Assembly (NCBI RefSeq): GCF_006970865.1
Contig: NZ_CP035503.1
Location: forward strand, 3,547,001-3,611,000
DNA: 64,000 nucleotides
Direction: 5' to 3'
From: Rhodoferax sediminis
GTDB taxonomy: Bacteria > Pseudomonadota > Gammaproteobacteria > Burkholderiales > Burkholderiaceae_C
Shown: positions 9,184 through 17,746 of the stretch, one piece after another
How the letters are laid out: each line of letters starts with the position of its first letter
How positions within the stretch are numbered: the first letter of the stretch is position 1
Notes under the pieces: model-generated
Database searches by the model: none
The model's input: the letters and a program-made list of their open reading frames with translations, nothing else
Told to the model about the DNA's origin: nothing
Program-made: the position numbers and the translations under genes

Positions 9184-9696
9184 ATGAAACGCGATTTCAT
9201 GGACCGCGTGATCGACACCATCGAGTGGCTGGCGGCGCTGTTCATCGGCATCGTCGCACTCGACATCTTCGTCGCGGTGGTGCTGCGCAAGTTCTTCAAC
9301 ACCTCGATCCCCGACAGCTACGACTTCGGCAAGCTGCTGCTGGGCACGCTGATCTTCTGGGGCATCGCCGCCACCAGCTACCGCGGCACGCACATCACGG
9401 TCGACCTCGTTTGGAGCAGCGCCAGCGTGCGCGGCAAGCGCTACATCGACGTCTTCGCAACGCTGGTGCTGCTGTTTGTGGTAACCGTGCACACCTTCGC
9501 GATCTTCGACAAGGTGCGCGGCACCTACCACGACCACGTGCAGACCTTCGACCTGAACCTGCCCGTGTGGCCGCTGTACGCGCTGGCCTGGGCGGGCGAT
9601 GCCGCGGCCGTGATGCTGATCGCCATCCGCACCTGGCAGCTGATCTTCCGGCCGGAACGGCTCGCCGAGCCGGCGCATGGCAGGGAGGTTGAATGA
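9184..9696 (+). CDS. dctQ: TRAP transporter small permease (DctQ)
   Basis: A 170-residue small membrane subunit of the TRAP transporter with four predicted hydrophobic helices. The segment FWGIAATSYRGTHITVDL is typical of the DctQ family. It starts 18 bases after dctP and its stop overlaps the dctM start by ATGA (9693-9696), so the three subunits are expected to be produced together. It should form the membrane complex with DctM and use an ion gradient rather than ATP. Confidence 0.94.
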   Translation: MKRDFMDRVIDTIEWLAALFIGIVALDIFVAVVLRKFFNTSIPDSYDFGKLLLGTLIFWGIAATSYRGTHITVDLVWSSASVRGKRYIDVFATLVLLFVVTVHTFAIFDKVRGTYHDHVQTFDLNLPVWPLYALAWAGDAAAVMLIAIRTWQLIFRPERLAEPAHGREVE

Positions 9697-10994
9697 GCAA
9701 CGACATGGTGGCCCTGATCGGCTTCGCCGTTCTGTTCATCCTGATGCTGGCGCGCGTGCCGGTCGGCATGGCAATGGGCCTGGTGGGCGTGACCGGCTAC
9801 AGCTACATCGTCGGCGGCGGGCCGGCCATGAAGCTGGTCAGCCTCACGTCGATGCGCACCGTCACCGACTACACCTTCGGCGTGATTCCGATGTTCATGC
9901 TGATGGGCGCATTCGTATCCGCCTCGGGCCTGTCCAAGGAGATGTTCCGGGCGGCCGACGCCTTCATCGGCCACCTGCGCGGCGGCCTGGGCATCGCCAC
10001 CATCGTGGCCTGCGGCGGCTTCGCGGCCATCTGCGGCTCGTCGGTGGCCACCGCCGCCACCTTCTCCGTGGTCGCGTATCCGGAGATGCGCCGCTTCGGC
10101 TATCCACAGTCGTTTTCGACCGGCGTGATCGCGGCCGGCGGCACGCTGGGCGCGATGCTGCCGCCCTCGACCGTGCTGGTGGTCTACGCCATCCTCACCG
10201 AACAGGACATCGGCAAGCTCTTCATGGCCGGCATCCTGCCGGGCCTGCTTGCCATGGCAATGTACGTGATCACCGTGAACCTCATCGTCAAACTCAAGCC
10301 GGAGCTGCTGCCGGCCGGCGAGCGCAAGCCGTGGTGCGAGCGGGCACAGGCGCTCAAGATGGTGTGGGCACCGTTGACCCTGTTCATCTTCGTCATCGGC
10401 GGCCTGTACGGGGGGTTCTTCACGCCCACCGAGGCGGGCGGCGTGGGCGCGAGCGGCGCCTACCTGCTGGGCGTGCTGCGCGGCAAGCTCGATCGCAAGA
10501 AGACGCGCGACGCGCTGTTGCAGGCCACGCGCACCACGGCGGCGGTGTTCACGGTGCTGATCGGCGCGCTGCTGTTCGGCTACTTCCTCACGATCACGCA
10601 GACGCCGCAAAAGCTCACCGAATTCCTCACCTCACTGGGCATCGGCCGCTACGGCGTGCTGGCACTGATGATGGTGACGTTCCTGATTCTCGGCAGCCTG
10701 ATGGACGCCATGGCGATGATCATCCTGACGGTGCCCATCGTCTTTCCGGTCATCACCGCGATGGGGTTCGACCCCATCTGGTTCGGCATCATCATCGTGA
10801 TGACGGTCGAACTCGGACTGATTCATCCACCCGTGGGCATGAACGTGTTCGTGATCAAGAGCGTGGTGAAGGACGTGAGCTTCACCACCATCTTCAAGGG
10901 CGTGCTGCCCTTCATTGCCACCGACATCCTCCGGCTGATCATCCTGATTGCGTTCCCCGCCATCGCGCTGTGGCTGCCGCAGCACATGGGCTGA
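9693..10994 (+). CDS. dctM: TRAP transporter large permease (DctM)
   Basis: A 433-residue multi-spanning permease with about 12 hydrophobic segments, the channel-forming subunit of the TRAP system. Family motifs include the start VALIGFAVLFILMLARVPVG, the GSSVATAATF region and the C-terminal GLIHPPVGMNVFV. A good ribosome binding site (GGAGG) precedes the ATG, which overlaps the dctQ stop. Full length for the family. The gene is convergent with puuD, the two stops being only 24 bases apart. Confidence 0.96.
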   Translation: MSNDMVALIGFAVLFILMLARVPVGMAMGLVGVTGYSYIVGGGPAMKLVSLTSMRTVTDYTFGVIPMFMLMGAFVSASGLSKEMFRAADAFIGHLRGGLGIATIVACGGFAAICGSSVATAATFSVVAYPEMRRFGYPQSFSTGVIAAGGTLGAMLPPSTVLVVYAILTEQDIGKLFMAGILPGLLAMAMYVITVNLIVKLKPELLPAGERKPWCERAQALKMVWAPLTLFIFVIGGLYGGFFTPTEAGGVGASGAYLLGVLRGKLDRKKTRDALLQATRTTAAVFTVLIGALLFGYFLTITQTPQKLTEFLTSLGIGRYGVLALMMVTFLILGSLMDAMAMIILTVPIVFPVITAMGFDPIWFGIIIVMTVELGLIHPPVGMNVFVIKSVVKDVSFTTIFKGVLPFIATDILRLIILIAFPAIALWLPQHMG

Positions 10995-11018
10995 CGAATC
11001 CGGGGGGTCCGCTTCGCC

Positions 11019-12236
11019 CTAATCGGTCTTGGCGCCGGCCTGGAACCAGCGCGCGAACATCGCGCGCTCCTCATCGGTCATGCCGGTGGCGTTGTTCATC
11101 GGCATGATCCTGGTCACCACGATCTGCTGGTACATGTCCTGCGCATGTTCCTTGATCAGCGCCGGGGAGTCGAACCGGATATTTTTCATCTGCACCGTGG
11201 CGCCGTGGCACAGGTAGCAGCGCTGCGCCACCACCTTTTGCACATCCTTGAAGGAAACTTCGGCTGTAGCCCCTGTGGCACCTTGGCTGGCAGCTATTGA
11301 ATTGGTAGCGTCCGGGCGGATCCAGGCAATCACGCCCGCGATCACGAGCATGCCAACCAGCGCATACGGCAGCGGATTGCCGTTGCGCCCCAGCTTGAAG
11401 CCATGGCGCATCACGAAGAACTGGCGGATGGCGGCGCCGGCGAACATCATGAGGATCAGTACCAGCCAGTTGTTCGGGCGGCTGTAGGCAAAGCTGTAGT
11501 GGTTGGACAGCATGGCAAACAGCACCGGCAACGTGAAGTAGGTGTTGTGCACGCTGCGCTGCTTGCCACGCTTGCCGTGGATCGGGTCCACCGGCTGGCC
11601 GGCCTTGATGGACGCCACCACCTTCTTTTGCCCGGGAATGATCCAGAAGAACACGTTGGCGCTCATCGACGTTGCCATCATGGCGCCCACCAGCAGGAAA
11701 GCGGCGCGCCCGGCAAACAGGTGGCAGGCCAGCCAGGACGCCACGCACACCAGCACCAGCACCAACGCACCGACGATGGCGTCGCCGTTGTTGCGCTGGC
11801 CGAACACGCGGCAGATGCCGTCGTACAAGAGCCAGAACACCACCAGGAAGGCCAGCGCCGCCGCGATGGCCGCGGCCGGCGCCCAATCCATCAGCGACTT
11901 GTCGATCAGGTAGATGTTCGCGCTCCACAGGTAGGAGACGGTGAACAGGCTGAAGCCGGTCAGCCAGGTGGTGTAGCTTTCCCAGTAGAACCAGTGCAGA
12001 TGATCAGGCAGTTTGGGCGGCGCGACATTGAACTTGACGGGGTGGTAGAAGCCGCCGCCATGCAGGGCCCAGAGTTCGCCGCTGACACCCTGTTTTTTCA
12101 GGTCTTCGTCGACCGGCGGTGTCAGGCTGCTGTCGAGAAAAACGAAATAAAACGAGGAGCCCACCCAGGCGATGGCAGTGATGACGTGGACCCAGCGCAG
12201 CAGCAGGTTGGCCCAGTCGAGATAGTAACTTTGCAT
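11019..12236 (-). CDS. puuD: Urate oxidase, membrane cytochrome c type (PuuD)
   Basis: A 405-residue protein that oxidises urate to 5-hydroxyisourate and passes electrons to a fused cytochrome c instead of oxygen. About eight membrane helices fill residues 1-300, beginning with a helix that contains RWVHVITAIAWVGSSFYF. A C-terminal class I cytochrome c domain follows with the heme motif CYLCH near residue 338 and a distal methionine in RIMPMNN. Start at 12236 (MQSYYLDW) matches the family and removes a spurious 44-residue extension. The linker between membrane and heme domains (about residues 309-325) is encoded by a copy of a 49-nt dispersed repeat. A palindromic site lies 121 bases upstream. 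It supplies the first step for UraH and UraD in this window. Confidence 0.95.
   Translation of the reverse strand: MQSYYLDWANLLLRWVHVITAIAWVGSSFYFVFLDSSLTPPVDEDLKKQGVSGELWALHGGGFYHPVKFNVAPPKLPDHLHWFYWESYTTWLTGFSLFTVSYLWSANIYLIDKSLMDWAPAAAIAAALAFLVVFWLLYDGICRVFGQRNNGDAIVGALVLVLVCVASWLACHLFAGRAAFLLVGAMMATSMSANVFFWIIPGQKKVVASIKAGQPVDPIHGKRGKQRSVHNTYFTLPVLFAMLSNHYSFAYSRPNNWLVLILMMFAGAAIRQFFVMRHGFKLGRNGNPLPYALVGMLVIAGVIAWIRPDATNSIAASQGATGATAEVSFKDVQKVVAQRCYLCHGATVQMKNIRFDSPALIKEHAQDMYQQIVVTRIMPMNNATGMTDEERAMFARWFQAGAKTD
11261..11309 (+). repeat. 49-nt dispersed repeat, copy inside puuD
   Basis: Begins CGGCTGTAGCCC and ends GTAGC; aligns without gaps over 49 nt to the copy at 28262-28310, sharing the first 12 bases and the CAGCTA..AAT..TAGC tail pattern. 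It codes in frame for the flexible linker between the membrane and cytochrome c parts of PuuD. Confidence 0.7.
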
Positions 12237-12356
12237 GTCTCTCAACCTCGCGGCACGAAGCCGCCTTTTTCCAACCTGCCCACCACTGCGGGCGCTCTGA
12301 GCAGAAATCCGGCCGCGAACTACAAAATTTGTGCCTCGCTGCGACCTGTACACGAG

Positions 12357-12370
12357 AAGTGTATACACTT
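12357..12370. promoter_or_regulatory. Urate-island operator, site 1 (puuD)
   Basis: AAGTGTATACACTT is a perfect 14-nt palindrome in the 183-base gap between xdhC and puuD, 121 bases upstream of the puuD start. The identical sequence occurs at 14299-14312 and a 12/14 match at 21315-21328, each in front of a urate-pathway gene. The central GTATAC with flanking T/A is the kind of site bound by FCD-class GntR proteins, so the regulator at 14331 is the likely ligand. Confidence 0.7.
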
Positions 12371-12419
12371 TTCCACCCGGGCTCCAGCGCCTTGCTGCGC
12401 CGGCGACTCAGTACAAACC

Positions 12420-13220
12420 CTAGATTTGAAGCTGCAGCAATTGCGCGGCAACCGCCACGGCAATGACTTCCGGCTCCTTGCCCTGGATGCCGGGTACGCC
12501 GATCGGGCAAGTGATGTGCGCCAGCTCGTCCGCGGTAAAGCCGCGCGCCTCGAGCCGGTGCCGGAACGTGGCCCATTTGGTCTTGCTGCCGATCAGGCCG
12601 ATATAGGGCAGGTCGGCCCGCGCACGCTGGCGCTGCAGGCAGGCCGCCACGATGTCCAGGTCTTCGGCATGGCTGAAGCTCATGATGATCACGCGCGAGC
12701 CCGGTGCCAGGTCCTTCACCGCGGACTGCACCGGATCGGAGTATTCGCAGCTGACGTCGGCGGGAACGTCTTGCGGAAAGATGCCGTCGCGACTGTCGAT
12801 CCAGGTCAGCGAGAACGGCAGCATGGCGATCACGCGGGCCAGCGCGGCGCCCACATGGCCGCCGCCGAACAACGCGACCGGCTGCAGGCGGGGTGCCAGC
12901 CGGTCGCGCAGCGCCGGGACATCGGCTAGCGTGACGCATTCAAACTGCAGGTGCACGACACCGCCGCAGCATTGCCCCAGGCTCGGGCCCAGCGCAAAGC
13001 GCAGCACCGGCTCGCCCCGCGCACCGGCCAGGCGCGCACGCGCAGTATCGATGGCTTGGTACTCCAGATGGCCGCCACCGATGGTGCCGATCACGTCCTG
13101 CGCGAACACTGCCATCCAGGCGCCGCGCTCGCGCGGTGCCGAGCCTTTGGTTGACGCCACGCTGACCAGCACCGCGCCCTCATGCGCGAGCCGGGACAAG
13201 AAAATTTCTGCCGTATTCAC
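12420..13220 (-). CDS. xdhC: Xanthine dehydrogenase accessory protein XdhC
   Basis: A 266-residue XdhC-family chaperone that loads sulfurated molybdenum cofactor into xanthine dehydrogenase, the enzyme that makes urate. The N-terminal XdhC domain includes the GQCCGG motif with its conserved cysteines, and the C-terminal Rossmann-like part contains LFGGGHVGAALARV. It is upstream of and codirectional with puuD. The dehydrogenase subunits xdhA and xdhB are not in this window and may lie elsewhere. Start at 13220 gives a normal N-terminus (MNTAEIFLSRLAHEGAVLVS). Confidence 0.94.
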   Translation of the reverse strand: MNTAEIFLSRLAHEGAVLVSVASTKGSAPRERGAWMAVFAQDVIGTIGGGHLEYQAIDTARARLAGARGEPVLRFALGPSLGQCCGGVVHLQFECVTLADVPALRDRLAPRLQPVALFGGGHVGAALARVIAMLPFSLTWIDSRDGIFPQDVPADVSCEYSDPVQSAVKDLAPGSRVIIMSFSHAEDLDIVAACLQRQRARADLPYIGLIGSKTKWATFRHRLEARGFTADELAHITCPIGVPGIQGKEPEVIAVAVAAQLLQLQI

Positions 13221-13330
13221 AAACCGATACCTCTGCGCGCGAACCCGCAGCGCGCGCCGCGACTGATTTCGGGCAAAGTATGCTCCGAGTCGTCTGAAAA
13301 CCCTTCAACCATCCCGTGCCTGCCGTCAAT

Positions 13331-13879
13331 ATGAATCACACGCCTCCCCTCCGGCTGAGAAAGACCTCTTGGGCGCCCGCCCTGAACCGACGCCTGTTGC
13401 TGGCTGCCGGCTGCGCCGCAGCGGCGGCGGCCCTGATTGCCGGCTGCAAGACAGCACCCCGTTTGGCGCCTGCCCCGGTGCCGGCAGCTCCCACCGTCCC
13501 CGGGGCGAGTGCCGCGCCGCGCGCTTCGAATGCCGCCACGGCCCGCGAATACCGTCTCGACGCGGCACATCACCTGTATGCCCTCAATGCCGACAGGATC
13601 TACAAGGGCAAGATGCCGCCCATGCTGTACGCCGTCGGGGTGCTGCAGGTGGACCTCGATGGCCGGGGCCGGGTACTGCGCACGCGCTGGATGCGCGCGC
13701 CCACCCAGGCGCCCGAAGTGATCGCCGAGATCGAGCGCACCGTGCGCCAGGCCGCACCGTTCCCGGCCCCGCTGCGGCTCGGCCGGGTGACCTATACCGA
13801 CGTCTGGCTGTGGGACAAAAGCGGACGTTTCCAGCTCGACACGCTGACCGAAGGGCAACTCGGGGAAGACTCGCAGTAG
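13331..13879 (+). CDS. Putative lipoprotein with TonB C-like domain
   Basis: A protein of 182 residues whose function I do not recognise. The N-terminus is positively charged and then hydrophobic (RRLLLAAGCAAAAAALIAGC), ending in a lipobox-like LIAGC with cysteine 39, so a lipidated export product is likely. A proline/alanine-rich spacer follows. The C-terminal region resembles the TonB C-terminal fold (a GVLQVDLDGRGRV strand and a later AAPFPAP segment). A GTG 15 bases upstream is an alternative start. It is divergent from xdhC and convergent with uraH, so it is an insertion in an otherwise purine-related block, and its link to the pathway is unknown. Confidence 0.8.
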   Translation: MNHTPPLRLRKTSWAPALNRRLLLAAGCAAAAAALIAGCKTAPRLAPAPVPAAPTVPGASAAPRASNAATAREYRLDAAHHLYALNADRIYKGKMPPMLYAVGVLQVDLDGRGRVLRTRWMRAPTQAPEVIAEIERTVRQAAPFPAPLRLGRVTYTDVWLWDKSGRFQLDTLTEGQLGEDSQ

Positions 13880-13893
13880 CACGGTGCCGTGGC

Positions 13894-14244
13894 TCAGGAG
13901 CCGCGATAGGTCGAGTAGCTCCATGGGCTGACCAGGAGCGGCACGTGGTAGTGCTGGTCGGTGTGGGCCACGCCGAAATCCAGGCTCACCCGGCCCAGAA
14001 AATTCGGCTCGGGCAACGCGACGCCACGCGCCTTGAAGTAGCCCGCGACGTCGAACACCAGGCGGTAGGTGCCCTGGCGCAGGCTGGCGCTATCGAACAG
14101 CGGGGCGTCGGTGCGCCCATCGCTGTTGAGCGTCAGCTTGCGGATCAGCGTGGCCGCTTCGCCCCGCGTGCTGTAGAACTCCACCGCCATGCCGGCCGCG
14201 GGGCAACCGTGCATGGTGTCCAGTACATGTGTGCTCAAGCCCAT
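13894..14244 (-). CDS. uraH: 5-hydroxyisourate hydrolase (transthyretin-like)
   Basis: A 116-residue transthyretin-related enzyme that hydrolyses 5-hydroxyisourate, the PuuD product, to OHCU. The N-terminal signature LSTHVLDTMHG (catalytic histidine), the middle GRTDAPLF with its arginine, and the diagnostic C-terminal YRGS are all present. Start at 14244 is chosen because the protein then begins directly at the family signature; the longer frame would run through the operator. It is transcribed divergently from the GntR regulator and shares its control region, which carries a perfect palindrome at 14299-14312. Confidence 0.96.
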   Translation of the reverse strand: MGLSTHVLDTMHGCPAAGMAVEFYSTRGEAATLIRKLTLNSDGRTDAPLFDSASLRQGTYRLVFDVAGYFKARGVALPEPNFLGRVSLDFGVAHTDQHYHVPLLVSPWSYSTYRGS

Positions 14245-14298
14245 GGTGTATTCCGATCCATAAGGGTCCAACGGCAAAGCGCCAAATTTGGTCGACAG

Positions 14299-14312
14299 AA
14301 GTGTATACACTT
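14299..14312. promoter_or_regulatory. Urate-island operator, site 2 (uraH/gntR)
   Basis: AAGTGTATACACTT, identical to the site before puuD, centred in the 86-base divergent region between uraH (start 14244) and the GntR gene (start 14331). Its position 19 bases before the regulator's start suggests autoregulation together with control of uraH. Confidence 0.75.
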
Positions 14313-14330
14313 TTTAAAAATGACGCTATC

Positions 14331-15005
14331 ATGCCTTTCATGCAACCGTCCAGCACCAGTTTCATTGTCGATGCGCTGACCCGTGCCATCGTCGAGCACC
14401 GCCTGCAGCCCGGCGCCAAGCTCGCCGAGCAGAAGCTGGCGGATCACTTCGGTGTCTCGCGCACGCTGGTGCGCCAGGCGCTGTTCCAGCTGGCGCAAAA
14501 CCGGCTGATCCGCATGGAGCCGGCGCGCGGCGCCTTCGTGGCGGCCCCGCCCGTCACCGAGGCCAGGCAGGTTTTTGCGGTGCGCCGCATGCTCGAAGCC
14601 GAGATGACGCGCGCCTTTGTGCGCGAGGTCACACCGGCCAAGATCCGCGCACTCAAGGAACATGTGGCGCAGGAGCGGGCGGCGGTCGAGCACGAGGACG
14701 TGGCGGGCCGCACCGAGCTGCTGGGCGACTTCCATGTGCGCATGGCCGAGCTCATGGGCAACCAGGTGCTGGCGCAGATTCTGGGCAAGCTGGTGGCGCG
14801 CTGTGCGCTGATCACGCTGATGTACCAGAGCGCGAGCGCCGCCCGGCATTCGAATGAAGAACACGCCGAGATCATCAAGGCGCTGGCCGCGCGCGACGAG
14901 GAGCGTGCCGTGCGCCTGATGAACGAGCACCTGCTGCACGTTGAAGAGAACCTGACCTTCGATCGCAAGGTGCCCACCAGCGATATTTCCATGGCCTTGT
15001 CCTGA
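14331..15005 (+). CDS. GntR family (FCD domain) regulator of the urate island
   Basis: A 224-residue GntR regulator of the FadR/FCD class. The winged helix-turn-helix is at about residues 20-70 (LAEQKLADHFGVSRTLVRQA), and the helical FCD ligand domain follows with the expected metal-binding pattern of aspartate and histidines (DFHVRMAE, later RHSNEEHAEI and NEHLLHVEEN). Start at 14331 (MPFMQPSS); 14340 is possible. It is the first gene of a run with puuE, the uraD-allC fusion and the M20 gene, the first two spaced by 9 bases. The palindrome 19 bases upstream and its copies at puuD and the permease make this the likely pathway regulator, with a urate-pathway intermediate as a plausible effector. 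Confidence 0.93.
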   Translation: MPFMQPSSTSFIVDALTRAIVEHRLQPGAKLAEQKLADHFGVSRTLVRQALFQLAQNRLIRMEPARGAFVAAPPVTEARQVFAVRRMLEAEMTRAFVREVTPAKIRALKEHVAQERAAVEHEDVAGRTELLGDFHVRMAELMGNQVLAQILGKLVARCALITLMYQSASAARHSNEEHAEIIKALAARDEERAVRLMNEHLLHVEENLTFDRKVPTSDISMALS

Positions 15006-15014
15006 CCCCGCATC

Positions 15015-15965
15015 ATGAACACCTATGACAGCACCCTGCCCTACCCGCGCGACCTGAAGGGCTACGGCCGCAACCCGCCGCACGCACAATGGCCCGGCAA
15101 CGCGCGCATTGCCGTGCAATTCGTGCTCAACTACGAAGAAGGCGGCGAGAACTGCGTGCTGCACGGCGACGCCGGCTCCGAGCAGTTTCTCTCGGAGATG
15201 TTCAACCCCGCGAGCTTTCCCGAGCGCCACATCAGCATGGAGGGCATCTACGAATACGGCTCTCGCGCGGGCGTCTGGCGCATCCTGCGCGAGTTCGAAA
15301 AGCGCGGCCTGCCGCTCACGGTCTTCGGCGTGGGCATGGCGCTGCAGCGCCATCCCGAAGTCGCCAGCGCCGTGAAAGAATTGGGCCATGAAATCGCCTG
15401 CCACGGCTGGCGCTGGATCCACTATCAGGGCGTTGACGAGGCCACCGAGCGCGAGCACATGCGCCTGGCCATGCAGGCCATCGAGCAGCTCACCGGCGAG
15501 CGAGCGCTGGGCTGGTACACCGGGCGCGACAGCCCGCGCACGCGCCGGCTGGTGGCCGACTATGGCGGCTTCGAGTACGACAGCGACTACTACGGCGACG
15601 ACCTGCCGTTCTGGATGAAGGTGCGCAAGACCGACGGCACTGTGGTGCCGCAGCTCATCGTGCCCTATACGCTCGACTGCAACGACATGCGTTTCGCACT
15701 GCCCCAGGGCTACTCGCACGCCGAGCCGTTCTACCAGTACATGCGCGACAGCTTCGATGCGCTCTACGCCGAGGGCGACCCGAATGGCGAGGACAGGCCC
15801 AAGATGCTGAGCATCGGCATGCACTGCCGCATGCTGGGCCGGCCCGGGCGCATCGTGGCGCTGCAGCGTTTTCTGGATCACATTGCGAAGCACGACCGCG
15901 TCTGGGTGTGCCGGCGCGTCGACCTCGCGCGGCACTGGAAACAAGTTCACCCCTACCAAGGATGA
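15015..15965 (+). CDS. puuE: Allantoinase PuuE (polysaccharide deacetylase fold)
   Basis: A 316-residue cofactor-free type allantoinase that opens the allantoin ring to allantoate. It is a member of the polysaccharide-deacetylase-like superfamily but has the PuuE features, such as RIAVQFVLNYEEGGEN near the N-terminus, HEIACHGWRWIHY in the middle and WYTGRDSPRTRRLV later. Length matches the family. It follows the GntR gene by nine bases and its stop sits two bases before the start of the UraD-AllC fusion, so it is translationally linked to the next step. Confidence 0.95.
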   Translation: MNTYDSTLPYPRDLKGYGRNPPHAQWPGNARIAVQFVLNYEEGGENCVLHGDAGSEQFLSEMFNPASFPERHISMEGIYEYGSRAGVWRILREFEKRGLPLTVFGVGMALQRHPEVASAVKELGHEIACHGWRWIHYQGVDEATEREHMRLAMQAIEQLTGERALGWYTGRDSPRTRRLVADYGGFEYDSDYYGDDLPFWMKVRKTDGTVVPQLIVPYTLDCNDMRFALPQGYSHAEPFYQYMRDSFDALYAEGDPNGEDRPKMLSIGMHCRMLGRPGRIVALQRFLDHIAKHDRVWVCRRVDLARHWKQVHPYQG

Positions 15966-15967
15966 CC

Positions 15968-17746
15968 ATGGCCATCACGCTCTCCCAACTCAATGCGGCA
16001 TCCAAGGGCGAGGCCCTGACGATGCTCGACGGCCTGTACGAGCACTCCCCCTGGATCGCCGAGCAGGCGCTTGCCGCACGACCGTTCCGCTCTCTGGTAC
16101 AGCTCAAGCATGCGATGGCCCGCGTCGTCGCCGGCGCCGGCCGCGATGCACAAGTCGCGCTGGTGCGCGCCCACCCCGAACTGGCCGGCAAGGCCATGCT
16201 GGCCGGAACGCTCACGGCCGAATCGGCGAACGAGCAGAACCGGGCCGGCCTGACCGGCTGCACGCCCGACGAGCTCGCGAAAATCCAGCAACTCAACGCC
16301 ACCTACAGCACCCGATTCGGCTTCCCGTTCGTGCTGGCGGTGCGCGGGCCGCGCGGCACGGGCCTGAACAAGCGGGACATCCTCAAGACCTTCGAGCGCC
16401 GGCTGGAGAATCACCCGGATTTTGAGCTGGCCGAGTGCCTGCGCAACATCCACCGCATCGCCGAAATTCGCCTGCACGATGTGTTCGGCGACACGCCCGA
16501 GCTCGGCAATCTGGTGTGGGACTGGGCCGAGCGGCTGGCGGTGCACAGCGACCCCGGCTACGCCGAGCGCGGCGAGCTGACCGTGACCTACCTGACCGAC
16601 GCACACCGCGCCTGCGCGCAGCGCCTGTCGCACTGGATGCGCGAGGAGTGCGGCTTCGACGAGGTCGCGATCGACGCGGTCGGCAACGTGGTCGGCATCT
16701 ACCACGGCAGTGACCCGGCCGCCCGCCGCCTGCTGACCGGCAGCCACTACGACACCGTGCGCAATGGCGGCAAGTACGACGGACGCCTGGGCATCTTCGT
16801 GCCGATGGCCTGCGTGCGCGAACTGCATCGCCAGGGCCGGCGCCTGCCCTATGGCTTCGAGGTCGTCGGCTTTGCCGAGGAGGAAGGCCAGCGTTACAAG
16901 GCGGTGTTCCTCGGCTCGGGTGCGTTGACGGGCCACTTCGACACGAACTGGCTTGAGCAAAAGGACGCCGACGGCGTCAGCATGCGCGAAGCGATGGAGC
17001 ACGCTGGCCTGTGCATAACCGACATCCCCAAGCTCAGGCGCGACGCATCGAAATACCTCGGCTTCGTCGAGGTGCACATCGAGCAGGGGCCGGTCCTCAA
17101 CGAACTCGATCTGCCACTGGGCATTGTGACTTCGATCAACGGCAACGTGCGCTATCTCGCCGAGATCGTCGGCATGGCCAGTCACGCCGGCACCACGCCG
17201 ATGGATCGCCGCCGTGACGCCGCCACGGCCGCCGCCGAGCTGGCGCTGTACGTCGAGAAGCGCGGCGGCTCGGTGCCGCACCTGGTGGCCACCGTGGGCA
17301 TGCTCGAAGTGCCCAACGGCTCCATCAACGTGGTGCCCGGGCGCTGCAAGTTCAGCATCGACATCCGCGCCACCACCAACGGGGTGCGCGATGCCTGTAT
17401 CGCCGACGTGTGCGCCGAGCTGGCGCGCATCTGCGAGCGGCGCGGCCTGCACTACAAACTGGAAGAAACGATACGTGCCGCCGCCGCGCCGAGCGCACCC
17501 GCCTGGCAGCAGCGCTGGGAGCGCGCCGTGGACGCCCTGGGCGCGCCGGTGTACCGCATGCCCAGTGGCGCAGGCCATGACGCCATGAAGCTGCACGAGG
17601 TGATGCCGCAGGCCATGCTGTTCGTGCGTGGCGAAAACGCCGGCATCAGCCACAACCCCCTGGAGAGCACGACCAGCGACGACATGCAGCTCGCCGTCGA
17701 GGCCTTCCAGCTTCTTCTTGAAAACCTTGCGACGGAATTGACATGA
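15968..17746 (+). CDS. Fused OHCU decarboxylase (UraD) and allantoate amidohydrolase (AllC)
   Basis: A 592-residue two-domain enzyme. Residues 1-165 are OHCU decarboxylase, with the catalytic histidine in RAHPELAGK (H69) and the EQNRAGL motif (E89). Residues from about 180 on are an M20-type allantoate amidohydrolase with GSHYDTV (H260, D262), KYDGRLG (D271), FAEEEGQR, and late motifs SHAGTTPMDRR and SGAGHDAM. The two parts thus carry out non-adjacent steps, OHCU to S-allantoin and allantoate to ureidoglycine, with PuuE between them encoded just upstream. Start 15968 is chosen over 15962 because AAGGA lies five bases before it. The stop overlaps the next gene by ATGA. Both active sites look complete. 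Confidence 0.93.
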   Translation: MAITLSQLNAASKGEALTMLDGLYEHSPWIAEQALAARPFRSLVQLKHAMARVVAGAGRDAQVALVRAHPELAGKAMLAGTLTAESANEQNRAGLTGCTPDELAKIQQLNATYSTRFGFPFVLAVRGPRGTGLNKRDILKTFERRLENHPDFELAECLRNIHRIAEIRLHDVFGDTPELGNLVWDWAERLAVHSDPGYAERGELTVTYLTDAHRACAQRLSHWMREECGFDEVAIDAVGNVVGIYHGSDPAARRLLTGSHYDTVRNGGKYDGRLGIFVPMACVRELHRQGRRLPYGFEVVGFAEEEGQRYKAVFLGSGALTGHFDTNWLEQKDADGVSMREAMEHAGLCITDIPKLRRDASKYLGFVEVHIEQGPVLNELDLPLGIVTSINGNVRYLAEIVGMASHAGTTPMDRRRDAATAAAELALYVEKRGGSVPHLVATVGMLEVPNGSINVVPGRCKFSIDIRATTNGVRDACIADVCAELARICERRGLHYKLEETIRAAAAPSAPAWQQRWERAVDALGAPVYRMPSGAGHDAMKLHEVMPQAMLFVRGENAGISHNPLESTTSDDMQLAVEAFQLLLENLATELT

